The translations under genes and the position numbers were made by a program. Positions 1 through 10,182 of a stretch of 64,000 bases of DNA are shown here, in pieces. The notes under the pieces are model-generated. The model had not been told where the DNA came from and made no database searches. It worked only from the letters and a program-made list of their open reading frames with translations. The first letter of the stretch is position 1. Every line of letters begins with the position of its first letter. Origin of the DNA: Ascoidea asiatica (lineage: Eukaryota; Ascomycota; Saccharomycetes; Ascoideales; Ascoideaceae); assembly GCA_001600695.1 (NCBI GenBank), contig BCKQ01000005.1, positions 384,593-448,592 of the forward strand, written 5' to 3'.

Positions 1-2312
1 TCAACTGGTATAGGTGGTAAACTATTCGAAGTATTATTATGAATGAGCCTTTTATTTTCTGGTTGATCCTTCTCTTTAGAATTTTTTTCTTTTGCTTCTT
101 TTTTATTCTTTCTTAATCTACCATGACTTGTAGTAAGGGATCTATGTGTTGCCTTTTCTTTAGGACTTTCCGGTTCATTTGCAGAAACTGATCTTCTTTT
201 GAAAGGTTGATTTAATTTTTTTAAAGAATTCCTAATTGGAGACATTTGATTTTCAAAAGCTTCTTCTTTTAGTTTTCCAATATCAGAGTCTTCAAGTGAA
301 CTTGAATCTTTCATAAGGTTACTATTTGAACTTGATAACGATTGACTAGCCCTTTTTGCAGGATCTAGAGTAGGTTGAGAAGAAATACTAGGGGAATTAT
401 TTGAATGACCATTTTGTTTTGCTCTATTTAGAAAAGATAATCTATTTTGATTCATTAAAGATTCTGCATCATAGTTTGAAGTCGTTGACGATACATTTTC
501 AGGAAATTTAGCTATACTTGGTGTTGATACTGCAGAATCACAATAGATTGAAGAAGTTGGCCTAGCAGGACCAGGATCAATAGCGAGCAAAGAATTGTTA
601 TTTATTTCATTGACTAATGAGTCAATGGTTGGTATTTCCATTTTAAGATCATCTTTGAAAGAAATTGGAGATTGCGATACAGCATTACTTAAAAGTGTAG
701 GTGAATCAAGTAATAGATTTTTTTTATTATCGATTGAATTAGTTTTAAGCTGTAATTTTGGTTTTGAAAATTTAGAACCATTTGAAGTTGGGGTTCTAGA
801 AAAGGAAGGAGGAAGAGGTACAGGCCTTGGTGATTCAAATTCCCTATTATTATATGATGAGGAGTTTCTCTGAGAAGGCAGCTTTACAGATTTTTGATGA
901 ACATTATAAAATGGGGAATCATTATTTGAATTATAATTAATATAATCAAGATCAGTTACAGATCTGGATCTACTCCTTCTATGTTTTTTTGCTTCATCTT
1001 CCGGATTTAATAGTGGTGGAGCCATTAATTCATTTTTATTTGAATTACTTGAAGGATTGAAAAAATCACCTCCCAGGCTACCATTTCTATTTAATTTTGG
1101 TAATGAAGGAGTTGAAGAATAAGTTAATCTTGAATTTGTTTCTAATTGTCTTCTTTGATAAGCAGCATTTTTTAAAGCTTCTATTTCTTTATAAATTTCG
1201 AATCTAGTACCAAAAGATGCAATTTCTAATTCTTTCAAATAACTTAATTCTAATTCTAATAAAATTGTTCCAGTTATTTTATGTCTTAAAAATTTTGAGA
1301 AAATATCTTCATCAAAGCCAAGATATTTGAAATATTCAGATACTTGTACTGGAGACCAAGATTCAACAAATATTGGATTGAATTCTTCTGGAATAGAATC
1401 AATTTCATCCAAATCTTCTTCATTTTCAAGAGAACTTGAATCATCCCTTTCTATATTATTTTTTGAGTTTTCAGTTATATTACTATTATTATTATTATTA
1501 TTAGGGTTATCAAAATCATTTTGATTTGAAGGGTTTCCAAACAGAGGATTTGTTTTTGAATCATTTATTGAATTATTATTATCATTATCGTTAATACTAT
1601 TATTATTAGTGGTATTATTGGTATTAGTATCATTGATATTATTTTTAATTTTATTTGAAGTATTGAATTCTTTTAAAGTATTATCAATTTCTGTTAAAGT
1701 TTTGTGAACAGAAGATTGTCTATCGTGATCAATCTTTGAAGAACTATTTCCACTTGATCTTTTTTTTGGAGTTGATAATCTATTTTTTGAGCTTGAATGG
1801 CTTGTATGCTTTGAATTTGTTATTGAAGAATTTGACATTGAAATTTGAGATGGGCTTCTTTGATTAGTTGATTGATTAACTGGATGATTAGTTTTATTGA
1901 GAGAAGTGATTTTTCTACTTCTTGATCTTAATAAATTTCTTTGTTGTTCTTGAGTTAAATATGCATTTATTGATTGAGTAAAAGATTTTGGATAAAGTCC
2001 TGCACGACCTGTTGACAAATTTTTCCCCATATACCAACCATCATTAAACTTAGAATCATCAGCTATAACTTCAATTTTATCACCGGGTTTTATTGCTAAT
2101 TCATCATCTAATCTTGGATTGAATTCTTTTATTACAGTGAATAAATTTGAAGCATTTGGTATTGGATCTTGAAAAGGTATATTATTATTGATATTATTAA
2201 GTTGAGGAGATTGTTGTTTTTGATTATGATAGTAATTCTTTTTTTGATCCGAATTATTATTGTTATTTGGAGTATTATAAGGGTTTTGATAAGCGCTTGA
2301 ATAATTAAACAT
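1..2312 (-). CDS. BOI1/BOI2-like SH3-SAM scaffold protein (3' end cut by window edge)
   Basis: The frame is open from an ATG at 2312 to the left edge, about 770 residues without a stop, so the C-terminus is missing. An SH3 domain lies near residues 55-112 (VIKEFNPRLDDELAI, then GWYMGKN and GLYPKSF). A SAM domain lies near 315-380 (SWSPVQVSEYFKYLGFDEDI). The linkers are Ser/Asn-rich, with a proline-rich PRPVPLPPSF stretch. This order is that of Boi1/Boi2, polarity scaffolds at the bud cortex that act with Bem1, Cdc42 and the exocyst. Their C-terminal PH domain would lie outside the window. The family call rests on the SH3-SAM order; Boi1 and Boi2 cannot be told apart here. Confidence 0.8.
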   Translation of the reverse strand, partial: MFNYSSAYQNPYNTPNNNNNSDQKKNYYHNQKQQSPQLNNINNNIPFQDPIPNASNLFTVIKEFNPRLDDELAIKPGDKIEVIADDSKFNDGWYMGKNLSTGRAGLYPKSFTQSINAYLTQEQQRNLLRSRSRKITSLNKTNHPVNQSTNQRSPSQISMSNSSITNSKHTSHSSSKNRLSTPKKRSSGNSSSKIDHDRQSSVHKTLTEIDNTLKEFNTSNKIKNNINDTNTNNTTNNNSINDNDNNNSINDSKTNPLFGNPSNQNDFDNPNNNNNNSNITENSKNNIERDDSSSLENEEDLDEIDSIPEEFNPIFVESWSPVQVSEYFKYLGFDEDIFSKFLRHKITGTILLELELSYLKELEIASFGTRFEIYKEIEALKNAAYQRRQLETNSRLTYSSTPSLPKLNRNGSLGGDFFNPSSNSNKNELMAPPLLNPEDEAKKHRRSRSRSVTDLDYINYNSNNDSPFYNVHQKSVKLPSQRNSSSYNNREFESPRPVPLPPSFSRTPTSNGSKFSKPKLQLKTNSIDNKKNLLLDSPTLLSNAVSQSPISFKDDLKMEIPTIDSLVNEINNNSLLAIDPGPARPTSSIYCDSAVSTPSIAKFPENVSSTTSNYDAESLMNQNRLSFLNRAKQNGHSNNSPSISSQPTLDPAKRASQSLSSSNSNLMKDSSSLEDSDIGKLKEEAFENQMSPIRNSLKKLNQPFKRRSVSANEPESPKEKATHRSLTTSHGRLRKNKKEAKEKNSKEKDQPENKRLIHNNTSNSLPPIPV

Positions 2313-3098
2313 TTTAAGATATGGTTGAAAAAATTATTCAATAATTGAAAATTAAAATTGGAAAGAAGAAATAAGAAATAAGAAAAGAAATAGGAAATGA
2401 AATCTTGATTTATAAATTTTAAAATATAATATTTAAGTTATAACCTATAATTTACAATTTACAATTTACAATTTTTAATTTATAATTTAGCTTATAAATT
2501 AAGAGGTAATTTTTGTGAAATGTTTTAAAAAAGATATTTTAGATTGACTCTAGAAATAATATACCAAAAGAATAAATAATATTAGATTAGAGTGATTTGA
2601 TTATTATATCGATGTAGATAGATTTGAAAAACTTTAGTGATAAATAGAATAGAAAACAGTAAAAGTGTCTTTTAAAGAAGATCAGGCGCTGAAAGAAATA
2701 TGAAGTTTTGAAATAACTTGATATGAAGGATGAGATATTTTGAAGAATGAAGATGAATATCAGTGAGTAACGTAATACAAAAGTTGATATATCTGAGTTG
2801 GACAATGTACTATTCAGAAAATAAGAATACTCAAATGAAGTATTTAAAGATATGTAATTTTAATACTGGAATACTTGAATATAAAGTCTGAATATATAAA
2901 TAATTTTATATTGATCAATTTACCATTGATATCTATTAGTAGCAGTAGTACCGTTGGATACTAGAGACAGTTGATGAATTGCTTACTTAACATACAGTAC
3001 TGTAGCTGGTGTGCCGGTTCAGTATGTGCAGAACACTCTCTAACGGTGTGAAGCTCTGGTTCTGTTATAAAGCGCAATTTGGAATTGGTAACGTTGAA

Positions 3099-3150
3099 GA
3101 GTATGTGATAGAGTATGTGAAAGAGTATGTAATACAGTATGTAATAAAGT
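3099..3150. repeat. 12-bp tandem repeat, about four copies
   Basis: Four consecutive 12-mers of the form gagtatgtgata occur with single-base differences, the last beginning cagtatgtaata. The unit contains GTATGT, the yeast 5' splice-site hexamer, but no matching branch site follows closely, so it is read as a minisatellite and not an intron start. Confidence 0.75.
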
Positions 3151-3891
3151 ATTCTATTTTGTTACTCGTCACTCTTTACTTCTTACTCGTTAATTAACTC
3201 TGTTGCAAAACAGCTATATTTTCTTTTTCTTTTATTGCTTTTTCTTAAAAATAAGAGAAGCATTGATTAAGCATTTGAACTTCTTCGTATTAATTTTGCA
3301 GTTGAGGCTAAGGTTTTTCAAATTTTACACAATTCGGTTCGTTACCCAGCTTTAAAGCTAAATCTAGCTACTAAGTTGTAAAGCGAGATGCAAAACTAAA
3401 TCTAGCTTCGATGAAAAAAAATTTTGAGCGCTACACTTTTTATTAGTGTTAATTATTTTGTAATCTATTCCTATTTCTAAATTCAAGGCCAGGAATTTGG
3501 CTACTGATAGCCAGCTGTCCTATAATATATTTTCTAATGGATACTACAGATACACTTCATTAATTCAAATTTATTTTGTTTTCCACAAAGTTACAATAAT
3601 CTTTTTTCACTCTTTTGATATTGTTTCACTTTTGTTTTCACTACCTTTTTCCATACTACAATATCCAACAAATTCCATTAAAGGAACAGAACTTGACCTT
3701 CCTTGGCTCAACACTAGACCTTTTTTGGATACGAGTAACATTTATTCCTTTGTGAGTTTGATAGTGTTACGTACCACAGTAGTTACCACTATAAGTTACA
3801 GTTACCGCTTGCAAACAACAATCTAAATTAGGACGGCTGTCCTGCCGCACCAGAATATGGACCCTGTTTCACGAGTCCAAAGCCTCGATTC

Positions 3892-4140
3892 CTATGTTAG
3901 ATCCCCTACACATCCACAGACTTGGCAGAAATTTGACATCTGCTCATATTTAACAAAGGCCTCATGACAGAGGACGTCAGGGTTACACAACAGGAAAGGT
4001 GTATGGATGAATTTTTCACTCGCCACAAATGACTCATTAGTAACAGCTGTTCCTGCATCAACCCAACAATTATCACAGAAAGTTTTTGGTTCTTATTTAT
4101 GCGGTTCAAGCATGTTACCACACCTAAATGAATTATTCAT
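3892..4140 (-). pseudogene. Cys-rich small ORF interrupted by one in-frame TAA
   Basis: An ATG at 4140 opens an 83-codon frame ending with TAG at 3892-3894, broken by TAA at 4093-4095 (codon 16). Reading across the stop, the frame has zinc-finger-like Cys pairs: RCGN, CDNC, CNPDVLCHE, and CQVCGC near the end. The pattern after the stop looks like coding sequence and not random AT-rich DNA. I do not recognise the family. It may be a decayed small zinc-binding protein gene, a readthrough ORF, or chance. Confidence 0.3.
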
Positions 4141-4377
4141 ACTTAGTGTTTTAAATTTTCCTAATCTAACCTAAAAAAGTTAGAATTGAGAGCCCAATTT
4201 TCAAAAAGTTACAAAAAGTTAGGAAATAAATATTAAGTGTAGTCACGTGATTTTAGCCTATTATCTGTACTTGTAGAAAAGTTCTAAAATAAAGAACATT
4301 AAAACTAAGCTTTAAAATCAATTTATTATACAATCAGGTGATTTATAGTTAGGTAGTTAAGATAGGTATTTTGAGAC

Positions 4378-4414
4378 TTTAAAAGTTAGGTTAGGACCTA
4401 ACCTAACTTTTAAA
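4378..4414. repeat. perfect 37-bp palindrome (18-bp arms, 1-nt centre)
   Basis: The left arm 4378-4395 ends in GTTAGGTTAGG and the right arm 4397-4414 is its exact complement, with a single A between. It lies 65 bp beyond the POL3 stop codon. A related CTAACCTAA stretch occurs near 4163. It could form a hairpin in the POL3 3' UTR or a cruciform. Confidence 0.85.
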
Positions 4415-4478
4415 CACTATTCATACTGTCGGTGATTATTATATATTTAATTAAATACAAAAATAAATTCAAAAGAAT

Positions 4479-7400
4479 TTATTTAAATTTATCTAACTCT
4501 TCTAAAGTATTTTGAATATCTATCTGACATTTTTCTCTCATATAGAAAATAGAACAATCATTATTTGAACAAATCACTTCGTGTGTTAATGATCCTTGAC
4601 ATCTTTGACATTGTGTCCATAATCTTGAGAATTTTGTTTCTAATGAATTTAGTTCTGCTATTTGTTCTGCAAATATCTGATCTCCTTTATCTTCACAATT
4701 ATTGCATAACGCTCCTTCACATGGGGTTTTACATATTTTACATGTATTAACCTTTTTAGCAAATTTCATTAACCCTCCTAATCCTCCATTTCCACCATTT
4801 TTATTACTACTAATATTATTATTATTATTATCAACAGTACTCCCTCTACTTCCACCTCTACCCATTATTACCTTTCTAGTATGCGCTCCTGTTAAAAGTT
4901 GTTTAGCTTTATTTTCTCCTAAAATTGGTTCAAAAATCCTCATTAGTGGTTTAGCTAATTGTTGTTGTAAATAATATGTTGAATCAATCGCAAGTCCATT
5001 TTTTAAAACATACAATGGATCTTCCGATTTCTCAAATGCTTTAGTTGATGAATTTCGAATTATAACATATGCAACTCTATCGCCAACTGATGGTGCTGAT
5101 CCTGGATCTCTTTCTCTCATTCTTTTAGCCAATTCAGCATGGGCTTGTTTACCGGCATATTCTGCACCAAGACTTTTTGATATAACTAATTCGGATAAAT
5201 CAATTTTATTTTGTAATAAATCTGCAATTACTTTTTTAACAAAATCTTCTGCCCCATTAACATCTCTTTTAACTAAAATTAATTCTAAAATTTTTGTCAT
5301 AACATTGGCAACTAATTTACAATTATCTCTTCTAACCGTTTCAATACCTTTGGTATCAATTTTATCATATTTCTCACAATTTGTCCAATATAATCCTGCA
5401 TATCTTTTCTTATTGATTAATAAATAAGGATAATAAACTTTTTCAAATTCAAGTTTAACCGGAGCTTTGAATAATTTCTTTGTAACTAAATTTGCTGCTT
5501 CTTCTCCTAATTCCATACATTTTTTTAAATCTTCATATCCAAATTTAACCATAACTGAATCAGTATCCCCATAAACAACTTCGGCATCATATTTGAATCC
5601 ATTTTTTTTACAATAATGTTTTTCAACTTCATTTTTTGTTGCTTCAATCATCATTCTACCAAATGCTGTAATACTTGATGATATTGCTAAACATGGTAAT
5701 TTTCCATTGGTTGCCCCCGTAACCCCATAAACAGAATTTGCTGAAATTTTAAGTGCTAATTGTCTACCATTTAAAACATCTTTTTTGAAAACATCTTTTT
5801 CTTCTTTTAAATCACTTTTAGCTTTTTTACGTGCTCCTAATAATTCTTCTAAAATTGTTGGTAAAATTCCTTTTTTTAAATGGCTTTTAATAAAACATTC
5901 TCCTATTGGAGTTTTTGTATAATCTTTACCTTCAATAAGTTTTAATCTTTGTATAGTTTGCTGACTTAATAATGTTGTATAACATAGATTATGTGCAATA
6001 ATAATTGAAGGATAAAGTGATGCAAAATCTAACGTTGCGATTGGTATTTCATGAAATCCTCTAACAGGTTCAATAACAGTTGCACCTTCATATGGCTCAT
6101 CACCACCACCACCTGATGTAAAATTTGGTATTACTATATCATGTTCTAATGATTTTCGAAATAATTGAGATAAAACTTTAATTTGTTGCCCTCTTGAAAG
6201 TAAAAATGAAAATGGAACACCTGTAACTCTTGCCATTTCAGTATAATTGACAAGACACATCATTTTATGTAATAATCTCATTGGTAAAAACGCATCTTTT
6301 AAACAATATACTGCTAATCTTCTTCTTGTTTCTGGATCTCCATTTTGAAGATCAGTTATAATAGTATGATGAACATCTTCTTTTTGTTCCCCAAGATATA
6401 GAGCAGAAACATTATTTAATTTATAGGATCTCATTTTAACTTCTCTTACAAAATATTGATAAAGATCAAACTGTATTCTTCCATCAATAATAGTTATTTT
6501 ATTTTCTTTCGTACCATAGGCTCTTGACGAAAACGTCGAACTCTTCGCTTCTTGTTTAATATTTTTCATTCTCCCAAAATATGGAAAGTCTGTTACTCCT
6601 AAAGCTTGAGCTCTATCTAAAAGATATGGAATATCAAAATTTTGAGTATTATAACCGATTATAATATCAGGATCAATTTGAACAACAAAATCTTTCCATG
6701 CTCTTAACATTTGAGGCTCTGTTGTATTAGAAATTACATCACATCCAACTATAGGAGAGCAAGTATTAAGAGTAAAAACAACATTTTTGAAAGGAGCAGG
6801 CTCACCAAATCTTTGAACAACATTTGCAATCTGAATAACCGAATCGTTTTTGGCATCAGGAAAATGACCTTTTCTACTCGAGCACTCAATATCAAAGGAT
6901 AATATTCTTAATGTTGGAATTGTTGACCACTGTCCTTCAGATGGATGACTTATTAAATCTTTATAATGAATGCTGCATTCAATTTGACAGTTTGATAATT
7001 TAGATCGCTCGTTAGTAAGAACATTATACTTTGCTTTTGGCAATGTTAACCAACTGACTCCAGTTATTCGACAATCAATCATCATTCTCAACGTATAAGC
7101 AATATTATCATATGTCATAATGGTACCGGATTTAAAAAACTCTTGAAATTGAATTTGACCTCTTTCAAAAGCAGATCTAACTTTTCCAATACTTTTTGCG
7201 TGCGAAACAACAATTTTTAAAAAAGAAGATTTCTCATTATTATTATAACCCCAGATTGATTCTTTTGAAACAATTTCAATCTGACACACATTATCAAAGC
7301 CATTATTACGAAAATATTCTAGGAAAGTTTTAATATGAGATTTAGTAAATGTCATTGAAACAGGAACATAAAAATAATGGAGAAAGCCAGTAACATTACA

Positions 7401-7628
7401 CATAATACTATTTCCTTTATCAGTAACACCAAAGAAACGAACGCATGAAGACCCAGCAAAGTTACTCTCTTCAGCATCCAATTGTATAAAGTTAATATCA
7501 TCTGAGCTTGGATCTAAATCTAATGCTGGTCGACTAGTGTTTCTATTGATTGCCTGATTTAATTTTACATTTTGAGTTAATGAAAGCAATTCATCTTCGA
7601 ATTTGGATTTCTGAGAACTTCTGAACAT
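4479..7628 (-). CDS. POL3: DNA polymerase delta catalytic subunit
   Basis: This 1049-residue family-B polymerase has the full Pol delta architecture. The exonuclease motifs are Exo I FDIECSSRKGHFP (DIE at 246-248), Exo II NTQNFDIPYLLDRA and Exo III YCLKDAFLP. The polymerase motifs are DFASLYPSI (about 530), KISANSVYGVTGA and YGDTDSV (about 683). The C-terminus carries CysA (CKICKTPC...CNNC, from about 961) and CysB (CQRC...CSNNDC, from about 1009); CysB holds the [4Fe-4S] cluster in yeast Pol3. The enzyme performs lagging-strand synthesis with PCNA and proofreads. The length is close to the roughly 1100 residues of S. cerevisiae Pol3, with a shorter N-terminal tail. It is divergent from HPM1, with an MCB in the shared promoter. 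Confidence 0.98.
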   Translation of the reverse strand: MFRSSQKSKFEDELLSLTQNVKLNQAINRNTSRPALDLDPSSDDINFIQLDAEESNFAGSSCVRFFGVTDKGNSIMCNVTGFLHYFYVPVSMTFTKSHIKTFLEYFRNNGFDNVCQIEIVSKESIWGYNNNEKSSFLKIVVSHAKSIGKVRSAFERGQIQFQEFFKSGTIMTYDNIAYTLRMMIDCRITGVSWLTLPKAKYNVLTNERSKLSNCQIECSIHYKDLISHPSEGQWSTIPTLRILSFDIECSSRKGHFPDAKNDSVIQIANVVQRFGEPAPFKNVVFTLNTCSPIVGCDVISNTTEPQMLRAWKDFVVQIDPDIIIGYNTQNFDIPYLLDRAQALGVTDFPYFGRMKNIKQEAKSSTFSSRAYGTKENKITIIDGRIQFDLYQYFVREVKMRSYKLNNVSALYLGEQKEDVHHTIITDLQNGDPETRRRLAVYCLKDAFLPMRLLHKMMCLVNYTEMARVTGVPFSFLLSRGQQIKVLSQLFRKSLEHDIVIPNFTSGGGGDEPYEGATVIEPVRGFHEIPIATLDFASLYPSIIIAHNLCYTTLLSQQTIQRLKLIEGKDYTKTPIGECFIKSHLKKGILPTILEELLGARKKAKSDLKEEKDVFKKDVLNGRQLALKISANSVYGVTGATNGKLPCLAISSSITAFGRMMIEATKNEVEKHYCKKNGFKYDAEVVYGDTDSVMVKFGYEDLKKCMELGEEAANLVTKKLFKAPVKLEFEKVYYPYLLINKKRYAGLYWTNCEKYDKIDTKGIETVRRDNCKLVANVMTKILELILVKRDVNGAEDFVKKVIADLLQNKIDLSELVISKSLGAEYAGKQAHAELAKRMRERDPGSAPSVGDRVAYVIIRNSSTKAFEKSEDPLYVLKNGLAIDSTYYLQQQLAKPLMRIFEPILGENKAKQLLTGAHTRKVIMGRGGSRGSTVDNNNNNISSNKNGGNGGLGGLMKFAKKVNTCKICKTPCEGALCNNCEDKGDQIFAEQIAELNSLETKFSRLWTQCQRCQGSLTHEVICSNNDCSIFYMREKCQIDIQNTLEELDKFK

Positions 7629-8019
7629 TTCTATAGCTAAATTATGATTTTTATAGAAAATATATCGATTTTAAATATTTATTTCTGATTTGTTCAAATT
7701 TATTTTTAAATTTAAATTATTTCAGAAGGTAAATTATTTATTCTCAGACGCGTTGATTATTAATTCGCGTAAGATTATTTGAAAAGAATAAATTATAGAA
7801 CTGCAAGAGTACCAGTGGTTTGGACTCGTATCAACTCACTTTGAAAAACTGAAGCTCGCTGGGTGATACATTATAAACTTTCAAAATTTTTAACGTTTAT
7901 TAAAAAATAAAAAATTAACATTACTAAGTGAAAGTTGAAGATTTCATTCGTTTTATTTTATTGAAATTAAAATCAGTATTTGATCTAACAGAAAAACATT
8001 AGATATTACCCAAAGGAAA
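7629..8019. promoter_or_regulatory. divergent promoter POL3 / HPM1
   Basis: This 391-bp intergenic region separates the two divergent ATGs. Apart from the ACGCGT box and the nearby TTCGCG, I see only AT-rich sequence. Confidence 0.6.
7748..7753. promoter_or_regulatory. MluI cell-cycle box (ACGCGT) upstream of POL3
   Basis: ACGCGT lies 120 bp upstream of the POL3 ATG, and a related TTCGCGTAAG follows at about 7772. In yeast, MBF (Mbp1-Swi6) binds ACGCGT to drive G1/S expression of replication genes, including polymerase delta. The element also lies 270 bp from the HPM1 start, but POL3 is the expected target. Confidence 0.65.
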
Positions 8020-9135
8020 ATGGGATTTTCATTCAAATTTAGCGATGATGAACTTGAGGAAGATATACTTTTGGATTTACGCAATAATCAAAAAAAATCT
8101 GGTTTTTCCTCAGCGTATAAAAATGAAAACCCTTTAGACAATTTTCAAGTAGCAGAAAATCAAGAAGCCTTATTGGTATCTATCGAAGAGATTATTAAGA
8201 CATTGAAGAATATCCCCATTTCTTTCAGTAAGTATACCACTCAAGAAAAAAATGAAATTTTTAGAAGAGAGTTATTTGATATAAAACACCAATTGATGAG
8301 GGAGGATGCTCTCGGTTCTTTGAATTCAGTTGAGCTTCAGATATTGTTGGGTGGAACGAATGAAGATTTAAGAACTGATGTTTATGAAGGTGGTCTCAAA
8401 ACTTGGGAATGTTCTTTTGACGTGGTTGATAAACTAAATAAGATAGATGAAAAAACTTTGAATAATTTTGATGAAATTTTAGAAATAGGCTCAGGAAGTG
8501 CGATGCCTTCATGTTTTTTGTTTAAATCATTCATAGAGCAAAAAAACATCAAACCTAAACTAGTCAAGAAAAAGATAAGCTTTATTTTATCTGATTTTAA
8601 CTATTCTGTTTTAAGACTTGTTACAATTCCAAATTTGATCATAAATTGGGCTTCTACTTTAAAAGAGAGCCAATTGCGAGTGCTACAGGATAATAATGAA
8701 GGAAGGGAGGCGCTTCCAAATGAATTATTTTTAAGCGATTTACTATTAGATAAGTTTTTATCTGATCTATCTTCAAAAAATATTTCACTTTCTTTCATCA
8801 GTGGCTCTTGGGGTAAAAAGTTTATAACATTAGCTCAAAGTAAACCTTTAATGAAATCCAAATGTAGATTAATGATAACATCCGAAACAATATATTCTCC
8901 TAAAATGCTTCCTATTATTGCAGAAATAATTCTCATCCTTCAACTAGAGAATGAAAAAAATATTTCTCTTGTAGCTGCTAAGGACATTTACTTTGGTGTT
9001 GGAGGCAGTGTTTCAGAGCTTATAAATTACTTAAATTTGAAGATTAATCAAAAATGGGGATTTTCTTACAAAATTGATAAAATAGAATATGGTGGTTTGA
9101 AAAGATCAATTGTCAAAATATTTTCTGAGAAATAA
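8020..9135 (+). CDS. HPM1: protein-histidine N-methyltransferase (Hpm1/METTL18 family)
   Basis: This 371-residue SAM-dependent methyltransferase matches Hpm1 in length (about 377 in S. cerevisiae). The family signature DLRTDVYEGGLKTWECS is near residue 118. SAM-binding motif I EILEIGSGSAMPS is near 152, and SETIYSP follows in the C-terminal half. Hpm1 methylates a histidine of ribosomal protein Rpl3, which influences 60S assembly and translation. The ATG at 8020 is the first in frame, and the N-terminus MGFSFKFSDDE fits the family. Confidence 0.92.
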   Translation: MGFSFKFSDDELEEDILLDLRNNQKKSGFSSAYKNENPLDNFQVAENQEALLVSIEEIIKTLKNIPISFSKYTTQEKNEIFRRELFDIKHQLMREDALGSLNSVELQILLGGTNEDLRTDVYEGGLKTWECSFDVVDKLNKIDEKTLNNFDEILEIGSGSAMPSCFLFKSFIEQKNIKPKLVKKKISFILSDFNYSVLRLVTIPNLIINWASTLKESQLRVLQDNNEGREALPNELFLSDLLLDKFLSDLSSKNISLSFISGSWGKKFITLAQSKPLMKSKCRLMITSETIYSPKMLPIIAEIILILQLENEKNISLVAAKDIYFGVGGSVSELINYLNLKINQKWGFSYKIDKIEYGGLKRSIVKIFSEK

Positions 9136-9323
9136 TTTTTTGAAATATCCTCTTATATATAGATACGCATATATTTTCAAATTCAGACATATCGATTAAA
9201 ACTTAATGGAGTTAAATTTACAAGCAGTTTAAATTGTAATTAGAGTATAGCCACTTTTATTTAAATGAATTTCGGGCGTAAAAGTCACAGCATTATTTGA
9301 GTTTAATATAAAATCATGTACGT

Positions 9324-9696
9324 TTATTTACTTGGATCATTCTTTTGATAAGCTAAATAACCAGTTACATTATGTGTAGGCAACATTTGCAAATATCTAT
9401 CAGCGATATCCTTACAATCTTCATAATGATTAACTCCGTTAATTCTGTAGCACTTTTCCAAAGCTCTTCTGCATGTTTTTAAAGCAGCAACCCTTATCCA
9501 TTGTTCTCTTAACATAGAATCTTGAGCGTTTCTTAATTGTTCAGGATTTTTATAATCAATATCATCGAAAGATACAGATTTTGGACGTATATGCTCAGCT
9601 AGAAGACTATTAGTTGCTAGATCTCAATGTAAACTAGGGAAGTTAGAATTAACCACCGAAAATATATCTGAAAAACGAAATTTACTTACTTGCCAT
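9324..9696 (-). CDS. complex I subunit, NDUFB10/PDSW type (two exons)
   Basis: I assembled this gene from splice signals. Exon 1 is 9690-9696 (ATGGCAA), the donor is GTAAGT, and the intron is 9617-9689 (73 nt) with a TTCTAAC branch site. Exon 2 is 9324-9616. The first AG after the branch site would give an immediate stop; the second AG keeps phase and yields 99 residues. The centre has the CX6C and CX11C cysteine pattern (CRRALEKC, then YRINGVNHYEDC) typical of NDUFB10, and the C-terminus is GYLAYQKNDPSK. It is an accessory subunit of the membrane arm of NADH:ubiquinone oxidoreductase, imported into the intermembrane space. Its presence implies a complex I-containing yeast. Confidence 0.82.
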
Positions 9697-10182
9697 CTTT
9701 CTTAGAGTATTTGGTAGATATTGAATTTCTTATTTCTTTTCAATTTCGGTAAATATAATCAGAAATTGATATGAATAGTGTTCGATAAGAAATATCCAAA
9801 GGTTCATGTTTTTATTAGCTTGAAATTGTGATGGAATAATTAATAAATGCAATTATTTTACTGGACAATTGCAAACAACGGCTGCCGGACTCTGGTTGAG
9901 ATGCGGATTCATATTCCAAACCAGGATTTAATGGTAACGGAAGTATCCGTATATTTTCATGAAGGTTTCATTAAACATAACCAGCTACTGAAATATTACA
10001 AAAAGAAAAAAAACAAAACCTCAGGAAAGAAAGTAAACATAAATTCATATCGTATAAAAAAAAAAATTAAAAATGAATACTATATAATGATGATTTTATG
10101 CCTTGAAAAACATGAATAAGGTATCAAATATTTTAAAAGCAATTGAAATACAAGTTTAAAAGCTCTTAAAGTAAAACTTCAT
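9697..10182. other. intergenic region upstream of the complex I subunit gene
   Basis: It lies between the complex I subunit promoter and the 3' end of CWH43. A 90-codon plus-strand ORF at 9847 has no recognisable domain and ends in Lys-rich low-complexity sequence; it is not called as a gene. A CGGCTGCCGG motif occurs near 9879. Confidence 0.4.

Larger units (their letters stand above)
2313..4478. other. gene-poor intergenic region between BOI-like gene and POL3
   Basis: The 5' flank of the BOI-like gene lies at the left and the 3' flank of POL3 at the right. No ORF here looks like a real gene. It holds a 12-bp tandem repeat at 3099-3146, a broken Cys-rich ORF at 3892-4140, a TCACGTG box near 4243 and a 37-bp palindrome at 4378-4414. 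Other short ORFs lack family resemblance or start at non-ATG codons. Confidence 0.6.

Noticed and set aside
2587-2805. 72-codon minus-strand ORF upstream of the BOI-like gene
   Set aside because: Hydrophobic Phe/Ile/Tyr composition is expected by chance in AT-rich DNA; no conserved feature.
3497-3826. 109-codon plus-strand ORF in the gene-poor region
   Set aside because: It has a non-ATG start, Phe/Ser-rich composition and no family resemblance.
9847-10119. 90-codon plus-strand ORF upstream of the complex I subunit gene
   Set aside because: It has an ATG but no recognisable domain, ends in Lys/Ile low complexity and lies in a promoter region.
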